Assembly: GCA_020161615.1 (NCBI GenBank)
Contig: JAIUPD010000011.1
Location: forward strand, 124,001-188,000
From: Pseudomonadota bacterium
Lineage (GTDB): Bacteria > Pseudomonadota > Alphaproteobacteria > Rhodobacterales > Rhodobacteraceae
Direction: 5' to 3'
Length of the DNA: 64,000 bases
Made by a program: the position numbers and the translations under genes
In this document: piece by piece, positions 48,999 through 57,853 of the stretch
How the letters are laid out: each line of letters opens with the position of its first letter
How positions within the stretch are numbered: the stretch's first letter is position 1
The notes under the pieces: generated by a model
Databases searched by the model: none
What the model was told of the DNA's origin: nothing
What the model saw: only the letters and a program-made list of their open reading frames with translations

Positions 48999-49652
48999 TC
49001 AGAGGGCGAAGCCCCTCTCGGCGACGAAGCCGTCAAGCACCGGCGCCGCCGCATTGAACGCATCACGCCAGCGGATTCCGTCGCCGTGACGTACGCCCAG
49101 CCGAACAGTGCCGAGCGCGCCCTGCATGAAGATGGCGACGACGCGGCCGCCCTCTTTCAACTGCGATTCCAGCGCGGCCGGAAAGACCTCGATTCCGCCT
49201 TCGACGATGATCGCATCATAGGGGCCATGCTCCGGCGCGCCCGCGGTCGGTGTGCCCGTCTCCAGCGCGACATTGGTCACGCCGATCGCTTCGAGCGCGG
49301 CCTCCGCTTCGGCGGCAAGGCTCTCATCGGCTTCGACGGCGACGACCGCCTGCGCCATATGGGCGATGACGGCGGTGGAATAGCCGGTGGCCGGGGCCAG
49401 GTCGAGCACCAGGTCCGTCGGCTTGATATCCAGCGTATCCAGCATCTTGGCCAGCGTCCGAGGCTCCAGCAGCACGCGCCCGCCCCCCAGCGAGACATTC
49501 TCGCCGACATAGGCGGCCTCGACCATCGGCCCGGGCACGAAACGCTCGCGCGGGATGGTGAGCATCGCCTGGATGATCGGCAGCTTGGTCACGTCCGAAG
49601 GGCGAACCTGAGTGTCGACCATCACGGTACGGCGGGCGGCGAAAGCGGGCAT
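48999..49652 (-). CDS. Protein-L-isoaspartate O-methyltransferase family protein
   Basis: 217 residues. N-terminal MVDTQVRPSDVTKLPIIQAM and ERFVPGPMVEAAYVGENVSL match the PCMT family; the SAM motif is VLDLAPATGYSTAVIAHMA. Conserved Rhodobacteraceae member lying just upstream of tolC. The usual PCMT substrate-loop motif is altered (LGGGRVLLEP), so isoaspartyl repair activity is likely but not certain. The start at 49650-49652 is chosen from family length. Confidence 0.85.
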   Translation of the reverse strand: MPAFAARRTVMVDTQVRPSDVTKLPIIQAMLTIPRERFVPGPMVEAAYVGENVSLGGGRVLLEPRTLAKMLDTLDIKPTDLVLDLAPATGYSTAVIAHMAQAVVAVEADESLAAEAEAALEAIGVTNVALETGTPTAGAPEHGPYDAIIVEGGIEVFPAALESQLKEGGRVVAIFMQGALGTVRLGVRHGDGIRWRDAFNAAAPVLDGFVAERGFAL

Positions 49653-49832
49653 GGCACGGGCTCCGTCTGGGTCTGTCAGCCCCTCTTGCCACAGGGGCCG
49701 CGCGCTTGGCAATGCCGCCCCCCGGGGCGGGGTCAAGCACCCGGTGGACTGTGGCTTCGTGACACGCGGAAAGGCCGGGCGCAAGCAGAATGTTCAGCCG
49801 CGACTGAACGAAGAGGCCGCGCCCTGCCCCGC

Positions 49833-50549
49833 TCAGCCCGCGACCGGAACGTCGAGGCCGCGCTGGACCGCGGGCCGCGCCAGGAATCGCTCCATCCAGG
49901 CGGGCACGTTCCTCAGCCTGTCCCAGCCGACCAGGGGTCCCGCCTCGTAGAACCCGGTCAGCGACCGGACCCAGGGCGCGACGGCAATATCGGCCACGGA
50001 ATACTCGCCCACGATCCAGTCGCGGCCCTCGAGCTGACCGTCCAGCACCTTGAGCAGGCGCTCGGATTCGGCGCGGTAGCGTTCGAAGGGCCGCTTGTCC
50101 TCAATGTCCTTACCGGCGAACTTGTGGAAGAAGCCCAGCTGCCCGAACATCGGCCCGACGCCGCCCATCTGCCACATCAGCCATTGCACCGCCTGCCAGC
50201 GCAGCGCGGGATCCTCGGGCAGGAATTTCCCCGATTTCTCGGCCAGATACATCAGGATTGCCCCGGATTCGAACAGCGCGAGCGGCGCACCCCCCGGCCC
50301 GTTCGGGTCCAGGATCGCCGGGATCTTGTTGTTGGGATTGAGGGACAGGAATTCGGGCGTCATCTGGTCGTTGTCGCCGAAACTGATGCGATGCCCCTCG
50401 TAGGGGATGCCGGTTTCCTCCAGCATCACGCCCACCTTGATGCCATTGGGCGTGGGCAGGGAATACAGCTGCAGGACCTCAGGATTGGCGGCGGGCCAGC
50501 GGCGGGTGATCGGGTGATCGGTCAGGCGGGTCACGGTGGAACGGGTCAT
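49833..50549 (-). CDS. Glutathione S-transferase, YghU/YfcG type
   Basis: 238 residues. N-terminal thioredoxin-like domain with LYSLPTPNGIKVGVMLEE (the PTPNG loop with Asn replaces a catalytic Tyr/Ser in this class) and NPNNKIPAILDPNG, then LFESGAILMYLAEKSGKFLP and a helical C-terminal domain. This class acts as a disulfide-bond reductase with glutathione. The ATG at 50547-50549 follows GGAG. Divergent from mscL. Confidence 0.92.
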   Translation of the reverse strand: MTRSTVTRLTDHPITRRWPAANPEVLQLYSLPTPNGIKVGVMLEETGIPYEGHRISFGDNDQMTPEFLSLNPNNKIPAILDPNGPGGAPLALFESGAILMYLAEKSGKFLPEDPALRWQAVQWLMWQMGGVGPMFGQLGFFHKFAGKDIEDKRPFERYRAESERLLKVLDGQLEGRDWIVGEYSVADIAVAPWVRSLTGFYEAGPLVGWDRLRNVPAWMERFLARPAVQRGLDVPVAG

Positions 50550-50681
50550 GGGAACTCCGGGTAAGGCGGCGAATGGGCCTTGGAATTGGCCTGCGCCGCG
50601 CGCATCATCGCCCGGGACGAGGTAAACAGCCGGTGAACCCGGTTCAAGCGTCACACGGAAGAAACGCAGAGGGGACAATCT

Positions 50682-51137
50682 ATGCTCAAGGAATTCAGGG
50701 ACTTCATCGCCCGGGGCAATGTCATGGACATGGCCGTGGGTATCATCGTCGGGGCGGCCTTCACCGCCATCGTCAGCTCCATGGTCGCCGATCTGATCAA
50801 CCCGATCATCGGCCTGATCATCGGCGGCATCGACTTCAAGAACATGTATTGGGTGATGTCGGGCGACGTGCCCGCCAATGCGGGCCTCGACACCGCGCGC
50901 GAAGCGGGCGCGGCTGTCTTTGCCTATGGGTCCTTCATCACCGCGGTGATCAACTTCGTGATCATCGCCTGGGTCGTGTTCATGCTGGTCAAGGGCGTGA
51001 ACAAGATCAAGGATTCGGCCATGCGCGCCGAGAAGGTCCAGGCCCCCGCCGCCGAGGAACCCGCCGCGCCCCCGCCCCCCTCGACCGAGTCGCTGCTGGC
51101 CGAGATCCGCGACCTGCTGAAGGACCGCGCCGCCTGA
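50682..51137 (+). CDS. mscL: Large-conductance mechanosensitive channel MscL
   Basis: 151 residues. N-terminal [26 protein letters not shown] is the MscL signature (cytoplasmic helix and first pore helix), then [15 protein letters not shown], a second membrane segment ([17 protein letters not shown]) and a C-terminal helix bundle with KDRAA end. Protects against hypo-osmotic shock in the inner membrane. AGAGG-like sequence precedes the ATG. Confidence 0.98.
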   Translation: MLKEFRDFIARGNVMDMAVGIIVGAAFTAIVSSMVADLINPIIGLIIGGIDFKNMYWVMSGDVPANAGLDTAREAGAAVFAYGSFITAVINFVIIAWVVFMLVKGVNKIKDSAMRAEKVQAPAAEEPAAPPPPSTESLLAEIRDLLKDRAA

Positions 51138-51144
51138 GCGCCCG

Positions 51145-51172
51145 CCCCCGCCGGTCCGCCCGGCGGGGGTTT
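51145..51172 (+). terminator. Intrinsic terminator after mscL
   Basis: CCCCCGCCG (51145-51153), 7-base loop, CGGCGGGGG (51161-51169), then TTT. Strong stem with a short T-run; may also serve the convergent NYN-domain gene. Confidence 0.7.
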
Positions 51173-51176
51173 CCCG

Positions 51177-51878
51177 TCAATCCTTGCGCCGGACCTCGAC
51201 CTGCGCGCCGACGCGCCGCATCTGATAGCGCCCCGCCTTTTCCACCAGATCGGACAGTTTCCCACAGCCGAAGGACCGGCTGTCGAAATCGGGATGCGTC
51301 GACTGGATGGTCTGCCCGATCAGCCCCAGCGGGAACCATTCGCCCTCCGGGTCCAGCGCATTCATCGCCGCGTTGATCAGGGGCACGGCGTCGCGCGGCG
51401 CGGCCTTCGAGGGCAGCGGCACCTGCGGTTCAGGCTCCTTGATCAGGTTCTCCACGAAGATGAAGCGCTTGCAGGCCTTGCGGAAGGCCTCGGGCGTCTT
51501 CTGCTGGCCGATACCATAGACATCGAGCCCCTGCTCGCGGATCCGGCTGGCCAGGCGGGTGAAGTCGCTGTCCGAGGAGACGAGCACGAAGCCGTCGAAT
51601 CGGCCGGAGTGCAGCAGATCCATCGCATCGATCACCAGGGCAATGTCAGACGAATTTTTCCCCACGGTATTCGCGGGTTGATGATGCGGCACCAGCGCCA
51701 GCGCCGGCAATCTCTCCTGCCAGCCGGACATCTGCTGGCGCGAGAAATCGCCATAGATGCGCCGCACCGAGGCTTCGCCCAAGCTGGCGATCTCTTCAAA
51801 GATCGACTCCGCCCATTTGGGCGAGGAATTGTCGGCGTCCACCAGGACGGCCAGGATCGGGGTTCCGTTTCGGGCCAT
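51177..51878 (-). CDS. NYN-domain protein with C-terminal OST-HTH/LOTUS domain
   Basis: 233 residues. The NYN (LabA/DUF88) PIN-like nuclease domain spans about 8-140: VLVDADNSS, SSDIALVIDAMDLL and FVLVSSDSDFTRLASRIRE give the conserved Asp residues. About 160-230 resembles an OST-HTH/LOTUS RNA-binding domain (YQMRRVGAQVEVRRKD at the end). Such proteins likely cut or bind RNA; the target is unknown. It lies 72 bases downstream of mfd on the same strand. Confidence 0.88.
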   Translation of the reverse strand: MARNGTPILAVLVDADNSSPKWAESIFEEIASLGEASVRRIYGDFSRQQMSGWQERLPALALVPHHQPANTVGKNSSDIALVIDAMDLLHSGRFDGFVLVSSDSDFTRLASRIREQGLDVYGIGQQKTPEAFRKACKRFIFVENLIKEPEPQVPLPSKAAPRDAVPLINAAMNALDPEGEWFPLGLIGQTIQSTHPDFDSRSFGCGKLSDLVEKAGRYQMRRVGAQVEVRRKD

Positions 51879-51950
51879 GTCAGGCTCCTTTCGGGGGAAT
51901 GATGGGCCGGGGCCGCCAGGAGCGCAAGCACCCAGACGCGGCGCAAGCGC

Positions 51951-54900
51951 TCAGACGGCGGCTTTCTCGGCAAGGTCCCGGGCGATGGCGAAAGCGCCGC
52001 GCAGGCGATCCTTCTCGGTGGTCCAGTCTTGCGGCAGGACCAGCTTATTGTCGCGGATCTTCGCGCCCGGGTGCGTATGAAGAAACTCGACCAAACCCTT
52101 GGGATTGGGGAATTTGTCGAGGTGGAATTGCACCGTGGCGCCCTTCGGCCCCGCGTCCAGCCGCGCGATCTGCGCCTTCTTGCACAGCGCCTTGATGCGG
52201 ACCACGGCCAGAAGCGTGTTGACCTCGCGCGGGAGGTCGCCGAAGCGGTCGATGAGCTCGGCGGCGAAGCCCTCGAACTCGACCTTCTTCTCCAGCGTGG
52301 CGAGGCGCCGGTAAAGCCCCAGCCGCACGTCCAGATCGGTGACATAGGTATCGGGAATCAGCACCGGCACGCCGAGGTTGATCTGCGGCGCCCAGGCGCC
52401 ATCGGTCAGGTCCTGCAACTCGCCCGAGCGGAGTTTCGAGATCGTCTCTTCCAGCATCTGCTGGTAGAGTTCGTAGCCTACCTCGTTGATATGGCCCGAT
52501 TGTTCCTCGCCCAGGATGTTGCCCGCGCCCCTCAGATCCATGTCCTGCGAGGCGATGGTAAACCCGGCGCCCAGGCTGTCGATGGAGCCCAGAACCTTCA
52601 GCCGCCGCTCGGCCTGCGGGGTCAAGGGCGTGCGGGGTTTCGTCGTCAGATAGCAATAAGCGCGGGTCTTCGAACGCCCCACCCGGCCCCGGATCTGATA
52701 GAGCTGCGACAGGCCGAACATATCGGCACGGTGCACGATCATCGTGTTGGCCCGGGGAATGTCGAGGCCGGATTCGACAATCGTCGTGGCCAGAAGCACG
52801 TCATACTTGCCGTCGTAGAAGGCGTTCATCCGCTCGTCCAGCTCGCCCGCGGCCATCTGGCCATGGGCGACCAGAACCGAAACCTCGGGCACCTGGGTTT
52901 TCAGGAAATCCTCGATATCCGGCAAGTCCTTGATGCGGGGCACGACATAGAAGCTCTGCCCGCCGCGATACCGCTCGCGCAGCAGCGCCTCGCGGATCGT
53001 CACCGTGTCGAACTCGCTGACATAGGTGCGGATCGCCAGCCGGTCGATGGGCGGGGTCGAGATCAGCGACAGGTCCCGAACCCCGGTCAGCGACAATTGC
53101 AGCGTGCGGGGGATTGGCGTGGCGGTGAGGGTCAGGACGTGAATGTCAGACCTCATTTCCTTCAGCCGTTCCTTGTGCGTCACGCCGAAATGCTGCTCCT
53201 CGTCGATGACCATCAGGCCCAGGTTGCGGAACTTGACCGCCTTGGCCAGCAGCGCATGGGTGCCGACGACGATATCGACCGTCCCGTCGGAAATCCCCGC
53301 ACGGGTGGCCGCGGCTTCCTTGGCCGAGACGAAGCGCGACAATTGTCTGACAACAAGAGGAAAGCCGCGGAACCGCTCGGAAAAGCTGTGGAAATGCTGG
53401 CGGGCCAGAAGCGTCGTCGGGCAGATGACGGCCACTTGCAGGCCCGACATGGCGGCGATGAAGGCCGCGCGCATCGCCACCTCGGTCTTGCCGAAGCCCA
53501 CGTCGCCCACCACCAGCCGGTCCATCGGCCGGCCACGGTCGAAATCCTCGATCACGTCCTCGATGGCTTTGAGCTGATCCTCGGTCTCGGCATAGGGGAA
53601 GCGGGCGGCGAAGGCTTCCCACATGCCTTCGGGCGGATTCAGGACGGGCGCCTTGCGCAATTCCCGCTCGGCGGCGATGCGGATCAATTTGTCGGCGACC
53701 TCGCGGATGCGCTGCTTGAGGCGGGCCTTCTTGGCCTGCCAGGCGCCGCCACCCAGCTTGTCGAGCAGCCCTTCCTCATGGCCATAGCGGCTGAGGAGTT
53801 CAATGTTTTCAACGGGCAGATAGAGCTTGTCGCCCCCCGCATATTCCAGCGCCAGGCATTCATGCGGCGCCTTCATCGCGGTGATGGTCTCGAGCCCCAG
53901 ATAGCGGCCGACCCCGTGCTCCACATGCACCACCAGATCGCCGGGCGAGAGGCTTTGCGCCTCGGACAGGAAATTCTCGGCCTTCTTGCGCCGGGGACCG
54001 CGCACCAGCCGCTCGCCCAGCACGTCCTGTTCCGAGATCACCGCCAGATCCGGCGTCACGAAGCCGGCCTCCAGCGGCCAGACCACCAGCGAGACCTGAC
54101 CCTTGCCCCCGATCCCGCGGGCGTCGGTGACGAGCTTGGCGTCCTTCAGCTTGTGTTCGGCCAGAAGCCCCTGCAGCCGGTCGCGCGCCCCCTCGGACCA
54201 CGACGCGATGACCACCGCGCGGGCCTCGCGCTCTTTCTGAACATGGTCGCGCAGGGCCTTGAAGATATTGACGTTATCCTGTTGCCTCTCCAGCGAGAAA
54301 TTACGCCCGGCACGGCCTTGGGCATCCAGCACCCCGGGCCCGGGCGGCTGCGGCAGCGGCGAGAGCTGTACCACCCTGAGCGGCGCCAGCGCCGCGTCCC
54401 AGGCGGCATCGTCGAGATAGAGCGTGTCGGGCGCGGCGGGTTTGTAGACGGTATCGACGCGCGCCTTGTGGCTCAGCGCCTCCTGCCGGTTCTGGTACTG
54501 ATCGGCGATCGTCTCCCACCTGGCGGCGCGCACCGCATCCGACTGGTCGTCCAGCAGGACGCTGGCACCGGGGAGATAGTCGAAGATCGTCTCCAGCCGG
54601 GCGTGGAAATAGCCCAGCCAATGCTCCATCCCCTGATGCTTGCGCCCGGCGCTGACCGCCTCGTACAGGGGATCGTCGGTGCCGGCTGCGCCGAATTCCA
54701 CGCGATAGGTCTGGCGGAAGCGGGCGATGGAGGGCTCATCCAGGATCACCTCGGACGCGGGCGCCAGTTCCAGCCGGTCGAGCTTGCCGGTGGTGCGCTG
54801 CGTCGCCGGATCGAAATGCCTGAGCCCGTCCAGCGTATCGCCGAACAGGTCCAGCCGCACCGGTTCGGCATCGCCGGGCGGATAGATGTCGACGATCCCG

Positions 54901-55370
54901 CCCCGGACGGCGAAATCGCCGGGCTCGGTCACCGTGGGGCTGGGGGAATAGCCCATGCGCGCCAGATAGTTACGCAGCGCCCCTTCATCGACGCGGCGCC
55001 CCACCTCGGCAATGAAACTGGACGCGGCGACCGTCTCGCGCGCGGGCAGCTTCTGCATCGCCGCGTTGAGCGTGGTGAGCAACACGAAAGGCCCGGGCAC
55101 GCCCTGCGCCAGCGCGGCCAGGGTCGCCATGCGCCGGGCGACGATCTCGGGATTGGGGGACACCCGATCATAGGGCAGGCAGTCCCAGGCCGGCAGCGTC
55201 AGCACCACCAGATCGGGGGCGAAGAAGGCCAGCGCCCGGCGCATCGCCTCCAGCCGCTTGTCGTCGCGCGCCACATGGATCAAGGGCGCGCCGCGCTTCG
55301 CGACCTCGCGGCGCAGGAGTTCGGCGTCAAAGCCCTCCGGGGCGCCGCCCAATAGGATCCGCTCAGCCAT
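51951..55370 (-). CDS. mfd: Transcription-repair coupling factor Mfd
   Basis: 1139 residues, full length. N-terminal UvrB-like part, the RNA-polymerase-interacting domain (LSPGDLVVHVEHGVGRYLGLE), then the RecG-like translocase with Walker A VVGDVGFGKTEVAMRAAF, Walker B VIDEEQHFG, LTATPIPRTL and QIRGRVGRSKTRAYCYL, and the C-terminal TRCF domain. Removes stalled RNA polymerase and recruits UvrA. Starts 3 bases after a small membrane protein gene's stop. Confidence 0.98.
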   Translation of the reverse strand: MAERILLGGAPEGFDAELLRREVAKRGAPLIHVARDDKRLEAMRRALAFFAPDLVVLTLPAWDCLPYDRVSPNPEIVARRMATLAALAQGVPGPFVLLTTLNAAMQKLPARETVAASSFIAEVGRRVDEGALRNYLARMGYSPSPTVTEPGDFAVRGGIVDIYPPGDAEPVRLDLFGDTLDGLRHFDPATQRTTGKLDRLELAPASEVILDEPSIARFRQTYRVEFGAAGTDDPLYEAVSAGRKHQGMEHWLGYFHARLETIFDYLPGASVLLDDQSDAVRAARWETIADQYQNRQEALSHKARVDTVYKPAAPDTLYLDDAAWDAALAPLRVVQLSPLPQPPGPGVLDAQGRAGRNFSLERQQDNVNIFKALRDHVQKEREARAVVIASWSEGARDRLQGLLAEHKLKDAKLVTDARGIGGKGQVSLVVWPLEAGFVTPDLAVISEQDVLGERLVRGPRRKKAENFLSEAQSLSPGDLVVHVEHGVGRYLGLETITAMKAPHECLALEYAGGDKLYLPVENIELLSRYGHEEGLLDKLGGGAWQAKKARLKQRIREVADKLIRIAAERELRKAPVLNPPEGMWEAFAARFPYAETEDQLKAIEDVIEDFDRGRPMDRLVVGDVGFGKTEVAMRAAFIAAMSGLQVAVICPTTLLARQHFHSFSERFRGFPLVVRQLSRFVSAKEAAATRAGISDGTVDIVVGTHALLAKAVKFRNLGLMVIDEEQHFGVTHKERLKEMRSDIHVLTLTATPIPRTLQLSLTGVRDLSLISTPPIDRLAIRTYVSEFDTVTIREALLRERYRGGQSFYVVPRIKDLPDIEDFLKTQVPEVSVLVAHGQMAAGELDERMNAFYDGKYDVLLATTIVESGLDIPRANTMIVHRADMFGLSQLYQIRGRVGRSKTRAYCYLTTKPRTPLTPQAERRLKVLGSIDSLGAGFTIASQDMDLRGAGNILGEEQSGHINEVGYELYQQMLEETISKLRSGELQDLTDGAWAPQINLGVPVLIPDTYVTDLDVRLGLYRRLATLEKKVEFEGFAAELIDRFGDLPREVNTLLAVVRIKALCKKAQIARLDAGPKGATVQFHLDKFPNPKGLVEFLHTHPGAKIRDNKLVLPQDWTTEKDRLRGAFAIARDLAEKAAV

Positions 55371-55373
55371 CGG

Positions 55374-55895
55374 TCACAGCATCCGGGCCGTCAGGTTATG
55401 CCACATGCCCCACATCGTGGTGACAAAGATCGCCACCAGGCCGATCGACTGGATCAGCACGCGGGTCCAGAAGATCGCCTTGACCAGCGCCTCGCCCTGA
55501 AGCGCCTGCGCCTCGACCCGCGCGGCCAATCTGAGGCCGAGCCAGGCGCCGAGCGTCAGCGGCCCCAGAAGCAGGAACAGCGCCTGGGACAATTCGTAGC
55601 CATACCAGAAGCCCAGCACCGCCAGCGAACTCAGCACCGTCAGCCAGAACCCCAACAGCAGGGCACCCGAACTGCGCAGGATCGTCATCCGCCGCCGGGC
55701 CTGGATCAGGGCCAGGGTATTCAGATCCTCCATCACCGCGCCGCCGCGTCGGCGGGCACGCTGCACCAGGTCGAAGGGAACGCCCATGACGAAATGGGTG
55801 ACGTTCGACCACGCCACCGCCAGCACCAGCCAGAACCACAGGTTCGAAAAGGACCTGAGGTCGATGGTAGAAAAAAGCGAGTCCGTCAGATTCAC
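55374..55895 (-). CDS. Conserved Rhodobacterales membrane protein upstream of mfd
   Basis: 173 residues with about four hydrophobic segments. N-terminal LFSTIDLRSFSNLWFWLVLAVAWS and VTHFVMGVPFDLVQRARRRGG are conserved in a family that public annotation sometimes labels a component of the SufBCD complex, a label for which I know no experimental basis. Its stop is 3 bases before the mfd start, so the two are cotranscribed. Function unknown. Confidence 0.75.
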   Translation of the reverse strand: MNLTDSLFSTIDLRSFSNLWFWLVLAVAWSNVTHFVMGVPFDLVQRARRRGGAVMEDLNTLALIQARRRMTILRSSGALLLGFWLTVLSSLAVLGFWYGYELSQALFLLLGPLTLGAWLGLRLAARVEAQALQGEALVKAIFWTRVLIQSIGLVAIFVTTMWGMWHNLTARML

Positions 55896-56022
55896 CCGGA
55901 GCCCCTTGCCTGATGCCCTCTGATTAGTCGCCTTTCACGCCGGGGCCAAGCCGGGAAACCCGGCCGGGCTTGAGCTTGCCGCCCGCGCATGGCACCAAAG
56001 CGCCGCAGACCGGAGAGACTTC

Positions 56023-57021
56023 ATGCCCGTCCACACCCCCGCCCCCTATCCCGCCGCCCGCCTCCGCCGCCTGCGCCGTACCGGCGCGCTGCGCGATCTG
56101 GTGGCCGAGAATGCCGTGACCGCCGCCGATCTGATCTGGCCGGTTTTCATCCGCGAGGGCGAAGGGGTCGAGGAAAAGATCCCGTCGATGCCCGGGGTGA
56201 ACCGGCTGTCGCTGGACGTCATGCTGCGCAAAGCCGAGGCCGCGCACAGGGACGGCGTGGGGGCGATCTGCCTTTTCCCCTATACCGCCGCCGAACTCCG
56301 CACCGAGGATTGCGCCGAGGCCTGGAACCCCGAGAACCTGACAAACCGTGCCATCCGGCTGCTGAAGGCCGAGCTGCCTGAGATGGCGGTGATGACCGAT
56401 ATCGCGCTCGACCCCTACAACATCAACGGCCATGACGGCTTCGTTGTGGACGGCCAGATCCTGAACGACGAGACGGTCGAGGCGCTGGTCAAGATGGCGC
56501 TGGCGCAATGCGAGGCGGGGGCCGATATCCTCGGCCCCTCGGACATGATGGACGGCCGCATCGGCGCGATCCGCACGGCGACCGAGGGCGCCGGGTTCCA
56601 GAAGGTCGCGATCCTGAGTTACGCCGCGAAATTCGCCAGCGCCTTCTACGGCCCGTTCCGCGATGCGGTCGGCGCCTCGGGGCGGCTGGTCGGCGACAAG
56701 AAGACCTATCAGGTGAATCCGGCCAACCGGCTGGAGGCCCTGCGCTGCGTCGCCCGCGATCTGGACGAGGGCGCCGATATGGTGATGGTCAAGCCCGGCA
56801 TGCCCTATCTCGACATCTGCCGGTCGGTGAAGGACGAGTTCGGCGTGCCGACCTTCGCCTATCAGGTCAGCGGCGAATACGCGATGTTGGCTGGCGCGAT
56901 GGAGCGCGGCTGGCTGGGCGAGGCGGTGATGCTGGAGAGCCTTCTGGCCTTCAAGCGCGCGGGCTGCGACGGGGTGCTGACCTATTTCGCCCCGGCGGCG
57001 GCGAAAGCGCTGAAGGTCTGA
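56023..57021 (+). CDS. hemB: Delta-aminolevulinic acid dehydratase (porphobilinogen synthase)
   Basis: 332 residues. Joins two aminolevulinate molecules in heme and bacteriochlorophyll synthesis. RLRRLRRTGALRDLVAEN near the N terminus, LDPYNINGHDGFVVDG, the Schiff-base lysines in SYAAKFASAFYGPFRDA and MVKPGMPYLDI are conserved. The zinc-binding cysteine triad is replaced by an Asp-type sequence (MTDIALDPYN), the metal-independent or Mg form known from Rhodobacter. Confidence 0.98.
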   Translation: MPVHTPAPYPAARLRRLRRTGALRDLVAENAVTAADLIWPVFIREGEGVEEKIPSMPGVNRLSLDVMLRKAEAAHRDGVGAICLFPYTAAELRTEDCAEAWNPENLTNRAIRLLKAELPEMAVMTDIALDPYNINGHDGFVVDGQILNDETVEALVKMALAQCEAGADILGPSDMMDGRIGAIRTATEGAGFQKVAILSYAAKFASAFYGPFRDAVGASGRLVGDKKTYQVNPANRLEALRCVARDLDEGADMVMVKPGMPYLDICRSVKDEFGVPTFAYQVSGEYAMLAGAMERGWLGEAVMLESLLAFKRAGCDGVLTYFAPAAAKALKV

Positions 57022-57154
57022 CCTATATCAGCGGCGATTCGCCCAGCGAATCGCCGCGCGCGTGACAAGCGCGTGATGGCGCCGTATACTTCCGCCACAG
57101 GCATTTTCCGGTGACAGGGGCGACAGATCCCGCGCCAAACCTTTGAGGATGAGC

Positions 57155-57733
57155 ATGACCCAGACCTTGCGCCTTTCGCGCCCGCTTTCGCGTCGCAGCC
57201 TGCTGGTTGGCGGCGCCGCCACCTCGCTTCTGGCCGCCTGCGGCAATCCGGTGGGCAATTTCAACGCTGAACGCCTGGACGCGCGCGTCGATGCCACCCG
57301 CGACTATCTGCGCCAGAACCACCCCGAGTTGAGCAACCTCTTCGCCAACGCCCAGGGCATCCTTTACATGCCGCTGGTGACCGAGGCCGGGTTCTTCGTC
57401 GGCGGCTCGTTCGGACAGGGTGCGCTGCGGATCAACGATGCCACCGTCGATTATTATTCCGCGACGCGGTTGAGCGCGGGGCTGCAGATCGGCGCCCAGC
57501 AATATGCGCATGTCCTCTTCTTCATGACGCCCCAAGCGCTGCAGGATTTCCGTGCCGGCGAGGGTTGGGCAGCCTCGGCCGACCTGCGCTATGCCACGCC
57601 CGAGATGGGCGGCTCGGCCGGGGTGCAGACCACGACCATGTTCTCGCCCGTGATCGCCGTGGTCTTCGGGCAGGCCGGTCTCATCGCCGGGGCCTCGCTG
57701 GCCGGCGTGCGCTATCAGCGCATCATTCCCTGA
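57155..57733 (+). CDS. SYLF/YSC84-domain lipoprotein
   Basis: 192 residues from the ATG at 57155, which has GAGG six bases upstream; ATG 57149 and TTG 57143 are alternatives. N-terminal RRSLLVGGAATSLLAACG gives a lipobox with Cys29, so it is probably lipid-anchored facing the periplasm. The rest is a SYLF (lipid-binding YSC84) domain: ANAQGILYMPLVTEAGFFVGGSFGQGAL and SPVIAVVFGQAGLIAGASLAG. Role unknown; family members bind phosphoinositides or membranes. Confidence 0.88.
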   Translation: MTQTLRLSRPLSRRSLLVGGAATSLLAACGNPVGNFNAERLDARVDATRDYLRQNHPELSNLFANAQGILYMPLVTEAGFFVGGSFGQGALRINDATVDYYSATRLSAGLQIGAQQYAHVLFFMTPQALQDFRAGEGWAASADLRYATPEMGGSAGVQTTTMFSPVIAVVFGQAGLIAGASLAGVRYQRIIP

Positions 57734-57853
57734 TCCGCGAAACGGCGTTTCCGATCGGCGTCCCGGTCGGGGCGCCCTTTTTCGTATCCGCGGAAAATAT
57801 CCATTTACGGCTTCGCGCCGCCTGATAGCCTGCCGGTCAAACGGGAGGACATC

